Under the pieces are notes generated by a model. It ran no database searches and was not told the origin of the DNA. It worked only from the letters and a program-made list of their open reading frames with translations. Made by a program: the position numbers and the translations under genes. DNA of 64,000 bases from JADJGC01 sp964617645 (GTDB lineage Bacteria > Zixibacteria > MSB-5A5 > CAIYYT01): positions 124,001-188,000 of the forward strand of contig CAZTYE010000001.1 of NCBI GenBank assembly GCA_964617645.1. The letters are read 5' to 3'. Shown piece by piece: positions 8,853-19,357 of the stretch; position 1 is the first letter of the stretch, and the number at the start of each line of letters is the position of its first letter.

Positions 8853-11800
8853 ATGTCAGAGCGGAATCGTTCTGGTCAAGGCGCAAAGGGTCGGCCCCGA
8901 GGCGGGGTTGTCCCACGCCAACTTCTCACCACAGCGTCGAAGTCAACTAATCCCCATCGATCAGAGACTTTCAGAAGAGCGGCAGTGCTCATCGCCTTGC
9001 TGCTGGCGCTATTGGCCAAGACCACAGTGAACGCACAATCTGGGGACGATAATCGCTTGCTCAATATCGTCGACGCGGCGGGAATGTTTAACGAACGCGG
9101 ATATACCCAAGCTAATTCCTACAGCCTCTCTGGGCGTGAAATTATCAACGACTTCAACGGCAATCTGATGTACAGCCAGCGTCTCATTTATCTTCCGATC
9201 AGCCAGAACGGCCTGCATTGCGATGTCAAGTTAGCTTACAACGGCAACGTCAGCCATGTTGCGTTTGGGGCACGGCAGGGATCAAACAGCATAGTTCAAA
9301 CTCCTGTGAATCTGCCTGAGTGGATCATCTCAATAAACGGTATCGCCGTGCAAACCTTCAATTTTGAGAATGAGCTCGTGACCTGGCAGAACGACACGAG
9401 CTTTTCTGCGCACGTATCTTACGATGATGAGGTAGCTGCACACATTGAGGGCTATCACAAGTGCTATCGTGAGAGAACTTCGGGTGTGAACCATGGAATT
9501 ATCAGTATTCTGATGGAGGACGGAAGTGTTCGGGAATTCTATAGCGTCTCCAGTGGCGTCAGCGGACCATTCTTCATGTTTGGTGGCGAGTACAATTCTC
9601 ACTCTAAGGACTACTCTGATCGAGGATACCTCTGGCCTTTGGAACATCCACATTCTGGGTATTTCACCCTATTCCGTTCCGATGGCACGCGAGTGGAGTT
9701 CAAAATCTATCAGCCGCATTTCCGTACCCGACTCGACTGCGAGTTCTCGTCCTTACCGTCGGCACGAACGGATTATCCGCGGATCTTGCTCCCCGTCAAA
9801 TTTGCCGACCAAATGGGGCATGAAATCGATCTGAGTTACGCATACAAATTAGGCGCTGATACCGTGTTGGGGCGGCCGGTCTTGACCAACGCCGGAGCAA
9901 TTCAGTTTAGCTGGAGCGCTTGGAATACGTCTACAACTACCAGAGACGTCATAGTGTCACTTGATGGTTCTCGAATCTCTGAACTGTCGTTTGCAAATCG
10001 TCCACCGGACCCAGGCGTGATTCAGGGAAGAGGCGCAAGTTGGTTGGGTGACTTCAATCGGGGCTTGGTCTGGCTGATTAAAGATGCCGCCGATCGATCG
10101 ACAACTTTCAAGTACCGGCAGTATTCACGTACTTACACAGACCAAAACTTCAATCCCAGCTTGTTGACGATCGCGATTTGTCCGTCAGGTCAAGAAAAGT
10201 CTGGTGAAATCTACAGGGTCGAGCCGTGGCGAATTTGGCGAATCCAATACCCAGATGGCGGCGAATCGTTCATGCACTATTACAGGGACCCGTCAACGAG
10301 GTCAGGGTACACTATGTACAACGGCCTAGAAGATACTTTGACGATAGCCTATGACCACAGCGAGACCTGTCAGTACGGCTCAAACCCGCCGACGTTTCCT
10401 TGTATGAAATCTTCTGAGTTTGGAGCGATAGGTCGAGACCCCTTCTTCCTCAATATTGTAGCGGCGTGTCGCAAGTACAAGACTCTTGAGATTACGGATT
10501 CTACCAGCCTTGTAAGTCTCGATACCTTAGAATTCCACTGGAGTGACGAATTAGATTCACTTGCGAGTATCGACATTGACGACGACTTCACGACGAGGCG
10601 GAGATTGACAGTGGAATTCCACCCAGAAGTGAAGTCGACTTTCACTTCCAAGGATAAGACCGTCAAGTATAGGTACTACCCGGAAAGCGGACCATTCAGC
10701 AAGAGCTCAAGAGACCGTGGCTGGACTCTCAAGACCTCCTTTACGTCGGAAAGTGGTTCATTCCCAAGTCTTAGCCATGTGATCTCGAAAGACTTCTATT
10801 GGGATACGGATTGTTCCACGAATGTCTGCAAGGGCACTTTTCAGCTGGACAGTTTGAGAACTTCGTATGACCACCAGACAGCATGGGAACGCTATGACTA
10901 TGAATGGCACGGTGACCCTGACTTGGAGACAACAAACAACCTCAGAAGCAAACGGGCCGTCGATTCATGGGGCATTAGTAACGAGGCCTTCTTTGACACT
11001 TCGTTCATGACGATCGACGGCTCTTCCGACGACTTCTACCACACCGGACTGATCGACAGTGTGGTGACGCGTCGCAGTTGGGACAATCGTCGTTTGCGAA
11101 AAGAGGCTTATCGATACTTCGCCACTGGCGCGATTCATGGATATGTCGGGCAATTAGATCGTTCCGCGGAATACTTGATTGATGCGTCGGGGACGATCAT
11201 TGATTCAGTGGTCGAGATGTATCGGCACTTGACCGCTGACGCCCCTACCATCCAACATCAGGGGGCAACGAAGTGGCTGATAGATCCTCTTCAGGACACT
11301 GTTTTCAATTCCTACGCCGCGGAGGGGTCGGTCCCCGTGACCAACAGCCTCCTAACTTACGACGGGACGGTCGAGACGTTTCCGAGCCAAAATCGACCAA
11401 TATACTCGGGTCCGTTTTGGTACAAGCGTACCACAAGGTGCGGTTCTCAAAGCCTCGAATCGCATCGGAGCGTCGATGCACGCGGCAACATACGCTGGTT
11501 CGTCGATCCGAATGGTTTTCGTTCTGAAGCAACATATGACGTCATCGACCGTGTTCAGACCATAACACTGCCGGGGGGATTCGCACCAACTCTCAAGTCA
11601 GCTATGTCCAGCGACACCTCCTGGTCGATCCACTATGACTATGATGATTCCCCATCTCCTGATCCTGTGAATGTCAGGAAGTCGATTCGTGTCGACAAAG
11701 CGCATCCATCTCAGGTGTCACAAGTCTGGTTTGACGGGCTGTCCCGACCTTTCCGACATGAGTCAATCGGCGCCTTCGGCGACATTGATAGCACAATCAC

Positions 11801-14516
11801 GACATTCGACTTCGCCGGACGCGTCGTAACGCTGGAAGACCAATTGGGGAATGAGACCACAACCGATTACGATCATCTCGATCGACCCATTCGTGTCGTT
11901 TATCCGGCCCCAGTCTACGAGCGTGACAGCACATACTACTATGTTACGAACGCTGCTAATATTGGGCTGACAAGTCGATTCGGCTTTCGCGATAGCACGA
12001 TCTTCGCCGAGAAGCACTTTGACGAAAACAATAGTCGAACCGACGAGTTCTTCGACATCCGCAACAAGCTGCGACTGAGCATCAAACAGAGCTCATCTGG
12101 TCCTTGTTCTACGTTTTTCGACTACGATGATCTGGGCAACCTCAGCAAAGTGATTCGTCCGAACGGCGATTCGGTTCTCTATGAATATAACTCGCTGGGC
12201 CAATTGGTTGAAGAAACCAACGTGGACCTGAGCAGCCTCAGCGGCGCAACTTTTTACCAGAAACGCCAGTTCGAATACGACAAGAACGGGAATGTCATTC
12301 GAATCAAACTACCGAATGGAAGTTTAAATTCTCCGGCATGGGCTATTTACAACAAGTACGATGCTCTCAATCGACAAACTGAAAGCGGCATCGATGTTTA
12401 CGGGTACGGATACCAGCTACTGCTTCCCTACCGCCGTTTCTTCTACGATCAGAGCAGTTCCGAATTCTCCCTCGGCCGGCTGTCGTTGTCGGTTGAATTC
12501 GGTTCTTCCGGCTCACCTGGCTACGCGGAGCGCTTCGATTATGATCCGCGCGGCCGCATCAAGAGACAAGTAAACTACTTCAATGCGACACTCGATTCGT
12601 CGCTCTCGCCGCAAAATTACTTCGTGCACGGCGACAGCATTGTTCTGCTGTACTCTTATGATTGGGCGGATCAACTTAAGTCAATTACATATCCTGATGG
12701 CAGCATCATCAGGTACAGCTACGATAGTCGCGGGCGCCTGACGGCAGTCGGCGGCAGCACAGATGCCGACTCGGCCAAGTACGCACGCCTGAAGCATACG
12801 CGACGAGACGAGCTTGAGCGGATGACAATTGGATCGGCGGTTCAACAGGTTGACTATCTCTACAACCAGCGCGGCTGGCTGAAGTCGATCAATGGCGGTA
12901 CATCATCGGCGGCTGGTGCGCCCAATGACGTTTTCGGCCAAAGCCTCCACTATGAGAACTTTACAGATCCCAATCCGCCGTCATCGATGACGCCGCAATT
13001 CAATGGCAACGTTGCCGCCCAACGGCAATCGCTTCTCGGTCAAGATACAACGACTTGTTACACCTACGATGCGAGTGATCGGCTTCAAGAGAGTTACCGG
13101 GGATCTTTGGGCCTGGAATCCTTCGGTTACGATCGCAACGGTAATGTAACTTACAGGAGGCACCATTCCGGTCCACCAGCCGGTCGGACATTCCACTATT
13201 CTCCGGGCACGAATCGTCTCAGCCGCATCCAAACGAATCAGAGCCTGTTCCTTGACGACACACTCCGTTATGATGCCAACGGTAACGTCGTTCGTCACAG
13301 CGGTAAGAAAGCCGACTTCACGTACGACCCATTTGACCGGCTGTCCTGGTGTACGAAGCCGACAATCCTCGGTCGCGATACGGTTAGTTACGACTATAGT
13401 ACCTCAGGTGAGCGCGTCTACAAGGACTATCGCTACCAGTATCGCGCACCGTGTAATTGGCCGAAGTCGGCTGATTCGATCGGCGGAGAGATAGAACCAC
13501 ACCTTGGTCCTGGCGGCGACACGACATCGCTTCTCTGCACGTTTTCGGGCGTAAGCCGGACTTACTATGTCCTCGGTCAGGGCAGAATCCTCGCCGAGCT
13601 CTCGGCGCCGATCGCGCAGGCGATCAAAGCAAAGTTCCTCTATGCCGGCGGCAACCGGTTGGCGCTGCGGGACGCCAACAACAATCTCTTCTTCTACTTG
13701 AACGATCATCTTGGCTCGACGGTGGCAGTGCTCGACTCTACCGGCACGCTCAGAGACAAACACTGGTACTATGCCTTCGGCCAGACGCGCCACGAACAAA
13801 CGAGCACGAATCAGGCGTACAAGTACACGTCGAAGCCTCTGGACAGAGAGGCGGGGCTGAACATATACTATTACGGCGCGCGATACTATGACCCGGACAT
13901 CGGGCGGTTTTTATCGCTCGACCCGCTGGCGAGTAAGTATCCGAGCGTCAGCCCGTATGCGTACGTTAGCAATAATCCGCTCCGGCGAATCGATCCTGAC
14001 GGCCGGACGCTATGGGACATAGTCGATGTTGGGTTTGCAATTTGGAGCATTGCTGATGCGATCGAAGAACCATCGGCGAAAAACATTGTCCTGGCAGTTG
14101 TTGACGTTCTCGCCATTGCACCGATTGCCCCATCGACGGGCTGGTTCCGTCGCGGGGCCGATGCTGCCGGCGGGGCGGGAAGAGCCCTGGGGCTTACAGA
14201 CAATGCGGCGGACGCCGCGAAAGCGACCAGAGTAACTGGTGAGGAACTAAAGAAACTTAGAAGTGAATTCGAGACTGTGGCTAAACCTAAGTACTGGAAA
14301 AGTGAAGCGGAGAAGAACCCTACAAGATACACTCCTGAAAACTTGGAGAGAATGCGACAGGGCAAAGCTCCGCTTGGTCCCGACGGTAGACCGATCGAAC
14401 TTCATCATAAGAAGCCATTGTCAGAGGGTGGCACAAACGATTTCGACAATTTGGAACCAATGCAACGGAGCGATCATAGAGAAGGCGACAATTATCGCAA
14501 GAACCACCCAAAATGA
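8853..14516 (+). CDS. secreted Rhs/YD-repeat polymorphic toxin with HNH-type nuclease tip
   Basis: About 1887 residues. The start at 8853 has AAGGA seven bases upstream. The N-terminus carries a basic stretch and a hydrophobic segment (about residues 46-65) ending VNAQ, a likely Sec signal; no PAAR or VgrG-like domain is seen. Residues 70-1000 are a beta-rich shell, then many YD repeats build the Rhs cage, closing with the conserved core end YYGARYYDPDIGRFLSLDPL near residue 1685. After DPDG (about 1712) comes a variable tip: a shared pre-toxin segment, then a small basic domain with ELHHKKPLSEGGTNDFDNL, the hallmark of HNH/Endo VII nucleases of the LHH group. The stop overlaps the immunity gene (ATGA). 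Inferred role: DNA-degrading effector in contact competition. Confidence 0.9.
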   Translation: MSERNRSGQGAKGRPRGGVVPRQLLTTASKSTNPHRSETFRRAAVLIALLLALLAKTTVNAQSGDDNRLLNIVDAAGMFNERGYTQANSYSLSGREIINDFNGNLMYSQRLIYLPISQNGLHCDVKLAYNGNVSHVAFGARQGSNSIVQTPVNLPEWIISINGIAVQTFNFENELVTWQNDTSFSAHVSYDDEVAAHIEGYHKCYRERTSGVNHGIISILMEDGSVREFYSVSSGVSGPFFMFGGEYNSHSKDYSDRGYLWPLEHPHSGYFTLFRSDGTRVEFKIYQPHFRTRLDCEFSSLPSARTDYPRILLPVKFADQMGHEIDLSYAYKLGADTVLGRPVLTNAGAIQFSWSAWNTSTTTRDVIVSLDGSRISELSFANRPPDPGVIQGRGASWLGDFNRGLVWLIKDAADRSTTFKYRQYSRTYTDQNFNPSLLTIAICPSGQEKSGEIYRVEPWRIWRIQYPDGGESFMHYYRDPSTRSGYTMYNGLEDTLTIAYDHSETCQYGSNPPTFPCMKSSEFGAIGRDPFFLNIVAACRKYKTLEITDSTSLVSLDTLEFHWSDELDSLASIDIDDDFTTRRRLTVEFHPEVKSTFTSKDKTVKYRYYPESGPFSKSSRDRGWTLKTSFTSESGSFPSLSHVISKDFYWDTDCSTNVCKGTFQLDSLRTSYDHQTAWERYDYEWHGDPDLETTNNLRSKRAVDSWGISNEAFFDTSFMTIDGSSDDFYHTGLIDSVVTRRSWDNRRLRKEAYRYFATGAIHGYVGQLDRSAEYLIDASGTIIDSVVEMYRHLTADAPTIQHQGATKWLIDPLQDTVFNSYAAEGSVPVTNSLLTYDGTVETFPSQNRPIYSGPFWYKRTTRCGSQSLESHRSVDARGNIRWFVDPNGFRSEATYDVIDRVQTITLPGGFAPTLKSAMSSDTSWSIHYDYDDSPSPDPVNVRKSIRVDKAHPSQVSQVWFDGLSRPFRHESIGAFGDIDSTITTFDFAGRVVTLEDQLGNETTTDYDHLDRPIRVVYPAPVYERDSTYYYVTNAANIGLTSRFGFRDSTIFAEKHFDENNSRTDEFFDIRNKLRLSIKQSSSGPCSTFFDYDDLGNLSKVIRPNGDSVLYEYNSLGQLVEETNVDLSSLSGATFYQKRQFEYDKNGNVIRIKLPNGSLNSPAWAIYNKYDALNRQTESGIDVYGYGYQLLLPYRRFFYDQSSSEFSLGRLSLSVEFGSSGSPGYAERFDYDPRGRIKRQVNYFNATLDSSLSPQNYFVHGDSIVLLYSYDWADQLKSITYPDGSIIRYSYDSRGRLTAVGGSTDADSAKYARLKHTRRDELERMTIGSAVQQVDYLYNQRGWLKSINGGTSSAAGAPNDVFGQSLHYENFTDPNPPSSMTPQFNGNVAAQRQSLLGQDTTTCYTYDASDRLQESYRGSLGLESFGYDRNGNVTYRRHHSGPPAGRTFHYSPGTNRLSRIQTNQSLFLDDTLRYDANGNVVRHSGKKADFTYDPFDRLSWCTKPTILGRDTVSYDYSTSGERVYKDYRYQYRAPCNWPKSADSIGGEIEPHLGPGGDTTSLLCTFSGVSRTYYVLGQGRILAELSAPIAQAIKAKFLYAGGNRLALRDANNNLFFYLNDHLGSTVAVLDSTGTLRDKHWYYAFGQTRHEQTSTNQAYKYTSKPLDREAGLNIYYYGARYYDPDIGRFLSLDPLASKYPSVSPYAYVSNNPLRRIDPDGRTLWDIVDVGFAIWSIADAIEEPSAKNIVLAVVDVLAIAPIAPSTGWFRRGADAAGGAGRALGLTDNAADAAKATRVTGEELKKLRSEFETVAKPKYWKSEAEKNPTRYTPENLERMRQGKAPLGPDGRPIELHHKKPLSEGGTNDFDNLEPMQRSDHREGDNYRKNHPK

Positions 14517-15025
14517 ACGAGGCGAAGATGCTTGCCAGTGGTATCCGAGATTCTATTGTCAGACTGCGAACGGCTCCCTGCGGAACAGGTGCATCGGCCA
14601 CCCATATAGCACGGGCTGAAGTGCAACTTGGCGTCAAGTTCCCTAGTTGCTATCGTGAGTTCTTGGCACTTGTCGGTTGGGGTGGGATTGGTCATTATGA
14701 GTTTCTCGGGCTTGGGGAAGACGTTCCAGACTTTCTCAATCTCGTCGGCATTACTCGGGAAGAGAGGGAATTGGCTCGGCCGGCAATGCCGCATTATTTG
14801 GTTCCCATACTCAACGATGGCGCTGGAAACCATTACTGCCTTGATCTCCGAGCCGCTTCAGAGGAAGAGTGTCAAGTAGTCTTCTGGGACCACGAGCTAG
14901 ATGAGACTCAGATTCCCGGAGTAGAATCGGCAACGTTTGAATCGTGGCTTCGAGAAAGGATCGTGGATATTCAACATGCACTTGACGTGAACAGTGCGTC
15001 ATTAAAGGATGGCCTTGAGGAGTGA
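14513..15025 (+). CDS. SMI1/KNR4 (SUKH) family immunity protein
   Basis: 170 residues with the SUKH pattern: a helical N-terminus, then LGVKFPSCYREFLALVGWGG near residue 40, GLGEDVP, and an acidic C-terminal half (VFWDHELDET). SUKH proteins are the commonest immunity partners of nuclease toxins. The ATG overlaps the last codons of the Rhs gene by four bases, so toxin and antidote are translationally coupled. The protein is acidic, fitting a binder of the basic toxin tip. Confidence 0.85.
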   Translation: MNEAKMLASGIRDSIVRLRTAPCGTGASATHIARAEVQLGVKFPSCYREFLALVGWGGIGHYEFLGLGEDVPDFLNLVGITREERELARPAMPHYLVPILNDGAGNHYCLDLRAASEEECQVVFWDHELDETQIPGVESATFESWLRERIVDIQHALDVNSASLKDGLEE

Positions 15026-15173
15026 GATCAGAGTTTCTCAAATGTACGCCAAACTGAACGCGCGTTGATCTCTGGTTGCTCATACAACGCCTGAGCATAT
15101 CGAAGCCTCTTGCTTCGAGGTATTACGCGGCGGTCATGGGAGCCAGGCCGGTGAATATTGCGGCAATACGAGA

Positions 15174-17054
15174 ACGGCCGATCAACTCAAGTCGATCACC
15201 TATCCCGACGGGAGCATTGTCCGATACAATTATGACAATCGCGGGCGCTTGACCGCGGTTGGAGGCAGCGCGATTGCCGATTCGGCCCGCTACGCGAAGC
15301 TACAGTACACTCGGCGCAATCAACTGGAGCGACTAACAATGGGGGCGGCAATCCAGCAGGTCGACTATCTGTACAACGCGCGCGGGTGGCTGAAGTCGAT
15401 CAACGGCGGCTCGTCTTCGGCGGCCGGCGCACCTAACGATCTGTATGGCCAGAGCCTGCACTATGAGGCCTTCACCGGTCCCAATCCGCCGGCAGTTATG
15501 ACACCTCAGTTTAACGGCAATGTTGCGGCCCAGCGGCAGTCGGTTCTCGGTCAAGACACGACTACTTGTTACACATACGACGCCAGCGATCGACTTCAAG
15601 TGAGTTATCGAGGGTCTTTGGGCTTGGAGTCATTCGGTTATGATCGAAACAGCAATATAACCTTTCGTTTGTACAATTCCGGTCCGCCGTTCGGTCGGAC
15701 AATTCACTACACTCCCGGCACGAATCGCCTCAGCCGCATCCAAACGAATCAAAGTTTGTCCGCGGACGATACGCTCAGATACGACGCGAACGGAAACGTG
15801 GTGCGTCATAGCGGCAAGAAGGCGGATTTCGCTTACGACGGGTACGATCGCATGATTTGGTGCTCGGTGCCGACGAGCCTCGGCCGTGACACGGTTCTCT
15901 ACCGCTACAACCCAACCGGAGAGCGCATATACAAGGAATATCGCTATCAATATCGGGCGCCGTGCAATTGGTCGAAGTCAACTACCCCCGGCGGCGAAGA
16001 AATTGAGCCAATCAGCGGCCCCGGCGGGGATACCACATCGCTGCTCTGCACCTTCGCAGGCGTAGTCAAGACCTATTACGTGCTTGGCCAGGGCAAGATC
16101 TTAGCCGAATTGTCGGCGCCGAACGCCTCCGCGATCAAGGCGAAGTACATATATGCCGGCGGCAAGCGGTTGGCGATGCGGGATGCGACGAATAAGCTGC
16201 ATTACTACCTGAGCGATCATCTCGGTTCGACGGTGGCAGTGCTCGACTCCACCGGCACGCTCAGAGACAAACACTGGTACTATGCCTTCGGCCAGACTCG
16301 CCACGAACAAACGAGCACGAATCAGGCGTAAAAGTACACGTCGAAGCCACTGGACAGAGAGGCCGGTCTCAACCTATACTACTACGGCGCGCGGTACTAT
16401 GATCCGGACATCGGGCGTTTCTTGTCGCTCGACCCGCTGGCGAGTAAGTATCCGAGCGTCAGCCCGTATGCCTATGCGCTGAACAACCCACTGAAGTTCC
16501 TTGATCCGGACGGCAGAGACATCGGACTTGCAATTGACAGGGACAGGGCGTTTGGATATGGCCACATGATGGTGGTTGTCGGTAGCGGCGATAAGTGGAC
16601 GATTGTTTCTTTTGAACGGAAGGATGGGAGCGGTTCAATATTCGGTACCAAAGGTGAAGTTAGCCTGACGGAATACACAGGCACTCCGGAGCAACTGGTA
16701 AACGAAAACAATCCTGGCATTAAGGGCGGCTACAATATTGACCAGCTCACTCTGGTGCCTACTTCAGCAGAGCAGGATGCCGCTGCCTTGGACAAGGCAA
16801 ACCAAATGAAGAACGCGCCTCCAAGATACGAGATTAGTCAGCAGAATTGCGCAGACGTCGCTTGTGTCGTTGCTGAATCAGGTGGAGTTCAGTTCAAGAA
16901 ATCCACCGAAAACAACCCGGCTGGAGCGACCAACCCCAACGCGACCTTCGACAGGAACAGAAGCCAAGGGAAGAGTCTATCAAGTCGGCGCTACGTTACT
17001 GAGAAAGAGCGCCGCGCAGCTGAGGCTGAAGATGCCCTTCGATTGAAGGACTGA
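15174..17054 (+). pseudogene. displaced Rhs tip fragment 1 (YD core end plus papain-like toxin domain), with nonsense codon
   Basis: From about 15177 the frame matches the main Rhs gene from about 12665 on, at high DNA identity, but has no upstream shell and no proper start codon. At 16329 the codon that reads TAC (Tyr) in the main copy and the other tips is TAA, cutting the frame; the same frame then runs on to 17054. The tip after DPDG (from 16505) differs from that of the main gene: it has a His in YGHMMVVVG near its start and a Cys in QQNCADVACVV about 100 residues later, the order expected of a circularly permuted papain-like (NlpC/P60- or LRAT-like) fold. The toxin class is inferred from these residues only. 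Confidence 0.75.
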
Positions 17055-17094
17055 AAACTGGCTGCGGCGGATGTCGCCGTGTGAGGAGGAATTC

Positions 17095-17568
17095 GTGAAC
17101 CAGAAAGTAACAGCACTGACATTGTGCGGGCTAGTCGTCGGACTAGTCGGGTTTGTTCTGTCGTTTGCCTTCGATCTGGAGCGTTGGGGACAACTCGCTT
17201 GGCACCTTCAATTGAATTCTCTGTCCCTCGGCTTAGCATGTTCAGCCACTCTACTCCACAGCTTCCAGTGGCAAAACGGTGAGTTCATCATCGCTTCACG
17301 AAAGCGCGCGTTGCAGTTTCTTGCCTATTTTGCCATCTCCTCAATTGCGGGCTATGTTTTTGACTGGGGGTTGTTCTATGCCTTCTTTCTCTACCCGATA
17401 TTTCTGTTCGTTATGAGCTTCTGCATTGTCATTTTTGGTTGGCAGATTGCATCGGGGCCTCGACAATGGCAAAAGTTTGAGCCTCGGAAGTTCGTTTGGC
17501 GCTGTCTGATTGTTGCGGTGATACTGTGTGTCATCGTTCCGCTTATTGCTTCATCCTTGTTTGGTTGA
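17095..17568 (+). CDS. four-helix membrane protein, putative immunity protein for tip fragment 1
   Basis: About 157 residues with four hydrophobic segments (near 8-27, 41-57, 70-90, 95-120) and a final one near 135-155. A GTG start at 17095 has a full AGGAGG five bases upstream, better than the ATG at 17071. No family recognised. Its place directly after a displaced Rhs toxin tip and before the next tip is that of an immunity gene; a membrane immunity protein would fit a toxin acting in the periplasm or at the membrane. Function is inferred from position alone. Confidence 0.6.
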   Translation: MNQKVTALTLCGLVVGLVGFVLSFAFDLERWGQLAWHLQLNSLSLGLACSATLLHSFQWQNGEFIIASRKRALQFLAYFAISSIAGYVFDWGLFYAFFLYPIFLFVMSFCIVIFGWQIASGPRQWQKFEPRKFVWRCLIVAVILCVIVPLIASSLFG

Positions 17569-17606
17569 AGAGCGCGAGGTAACCTGAGAGATGCATTTGA
17601 TCGCGT

Positions 17607-18452
17607 AACATTGGCATCGCGGTGGTCGACTCGGCGGGAGCGCTGAAGGATCGACACTGGTACTATGCCTTCGGCCAGACGCGCAACGAACGGACGAGCA
17701 CGAATCAGGCTTACAAATACACGTCGAAGACACTGGACAGAGAGGCGGGGCTGAACCTATACTACTACGGCGCGCGGTACTATGACCCGGACATCGGACG
17801 GTTCTTATCACTCGACCCGCTGGCGTCGAAGAATCCGAGCGTCAGCCCGTATGCGTACGTCAACAACAATCCGTTACGCCGAATCGATCCTGACGGTCGG
17901 ACCCTTTGGGACATTGTCGATGTTGGGTTTGCGATTTGGAGCATTGCTGATGCCATCAAAGAACCAACGGCGAAGAACATTGGCCTGGCAGTTGTTGACG
18001 TTGCCGCCATTCTACCGCTTGTCCCATCGACCGGCTGGTTCCGTCGCGGGGCTGACGCGGCAGGAGGGGCAGGAAGGGCCCTCGAAGCTGCTGACAACGC
18101 AGTCGACGCTGCGAAAGCAGGCGGGAAAGCCATCGATGCGAGCAAGCAAGCGTTTGAGTCATTTGACGCGTTCAAGAAGGCCATGGGCTCCGCCGGAGAA
18201 GGAATGGAGTGGCACCATATTGTTGAACAATCGAAAGTTGACCAATTCGGGGCAGCTGCGATACACAGTACGTCGAATATTGTTGCTGTACCGGCGGCGG
18301 TGAATCGCCGAGTAAACGCCTACTATTCGTCTGTGCAGGATTTCACGAAAGGTAAGACTGTACGCGAATGGCTCAAGGGTAAGAGCTTCGAGGAGCAGGC
18401 AAAGTTTGGACAAGAGGTTCTTGATAGAGAAATGAAACAGGCTACCAACTAG
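17607..18452 (+). pseudogene. displaced Rhs tip fragment 2 with WHH-type HNH nuclease domain
   Basis: Homology to the Rhs core starts abruptly near 17610 (within the GSTVAVLDS stretch of the main copy), follows an in-frame stop at 17598, and has no ribosome site, so the fragment is probably silent unless recombined onto a full-length core. It keeps the core end GLNLYYYGARYYDPDIGRF and then a pre-toxin segment (WDIVDVGFAIWSIADAI onward) nearly identical to that of the main gene. The tip then diverges to a domain with MEWHHIVEQ near fragment residue 205 and STSNIVAVP, typical of HNH/Endo VII nucleases. The frame is intact to its stop. Confidence 0.75.
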
Positions 18453-18540
18453 GCCCCGAAGGTAGGGTCGAGAAAGATAGGCGCGAGGATCGAATTGCAT
18501 TGTATTCCGATAGGTTCTGAATCGCTTTTCGAATTGAGAA

Positions 18541-18891
18541 ATGATAAGAATAACTGTCGACAACGCCCTTGAGCAGTACATAAGATTTGCTGCTTCGCAC
18601 GGAGCGGGCACACGAGAAGGCGATTATCGCCGGGCGAACAGTGCCCATGCGTCGATGATGCGTTGCCTCCGCGTTTTGACTGATCATGGACACAGGAATC
18701 AGCTAGTGAGCTGTTTCAAGCACATCGATACCGCTGTTCGAGCTTGGGCCGCAACCCACATGCTCCAGTTCTGTGAGGCTGAGGCAAAGAAAGTACTGGA
18801 AGAAGTAGCTGCGTCGGATGACTCGCTGGTTGGCTTCGGCGCATTGATGGTTTTGCGGGAATGGGACAAGGGTACTCTGAAAATTCCCTAG
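18541..18891 (+). CDS. DUF2019-like protein, putative immunity protein for tip fragment 2
   Basis: 116 residues, mostly helical. The pattern of an N-terminal YRRANSAHASMMR helix, a HEAT-like VRAWAATHMLQF segment and a final MVLREWDKGTLKIP matches what I know of DUF2019, a family of small repeat-helix proteins often found beside polymorphic toxins. It begins 88 bases after the tip-2 stop. The ribosome site is weak. Immunity role is inferred from family habit and position. Confidence 0.65.
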   Translation: MIRITVDNALEQYIRFAASHGAGTREGDYRRANSAHASMMRCLRVLTDHGHRNQLVSCFKHIDTAVRAWAATHMLQFCEAEAKKVLEEVAASDDSLVGFGALMVLREWDKGTLKIP

Positions 18892-18970
18892 ATTCAGTTT
18901 AGGAGCGACAGAGTCAGTCGTCAAGGTGCGTCGTGGTGGCGCTTAGAAGGGCGGCACCAGAACGACTTAG

Positions 18971-19357
18971 GCGGTTAGTGTTCCAAGGGCTGTCGGCAGC
19001 GCTGGAGTTGCGGCTCACGGCGTGCTTACCGTCTCTCGCGGCGCGTCGAGCCTCCTCATGCAGCGCGGGCGGGTGTCGACCGGATCAGAGGGTCAGAAAC
19101 CGCATGGCAACACCGCCAACGACAGTCCGGCGACGCTCTACCAGAAAGTAGATAAAAATGACAACTACTTGAAAACAGGAGTAACTGGTAACACAAGGAC
19201 TCGATACACGAAACAAGAAATGGCTGGCGGCAAACTCAAGACTCTGGAAACGGGGCCGCGCAAAGAGATGTTGAAGAAGGAACGGAAAATTGTAGAGGAA
19301 AACCCTGGCCCGGAGAATCACGAGCCGTGGGCTGGAAAGGCGAAACAACAGAAATGA
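18971..19357 (+). pseudogene. displaced Rhs tip fragment 3: GIY-YIG/URI-type nuclease toxin domain without core
   Basis: The frame opens after a stop at 18968 and has only a GTG at 19022 with no ribosome site. Its first 35 residues are a helical Ala/Gly-rich linker, then comes TLYQKVDKNDNYLKTGVT, NTRTRYTKQEM, an RKEMLKKERKIVE helix and a final PGPENHEPWAGK. This is the layout of URI (GIY-YIG-like) nuclease toxin tips: a Y...G strand pair, an Arg-Tyr, and a conserved Glu. Unlike fragments 1 and 2 it retains no Rhs core sequence. The stop overlaps the next gene by an ATGA junction, as in the complete Rhs locus. The bare module looks like a transplanted toxin-immunity pair. Confidence 0.65.
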
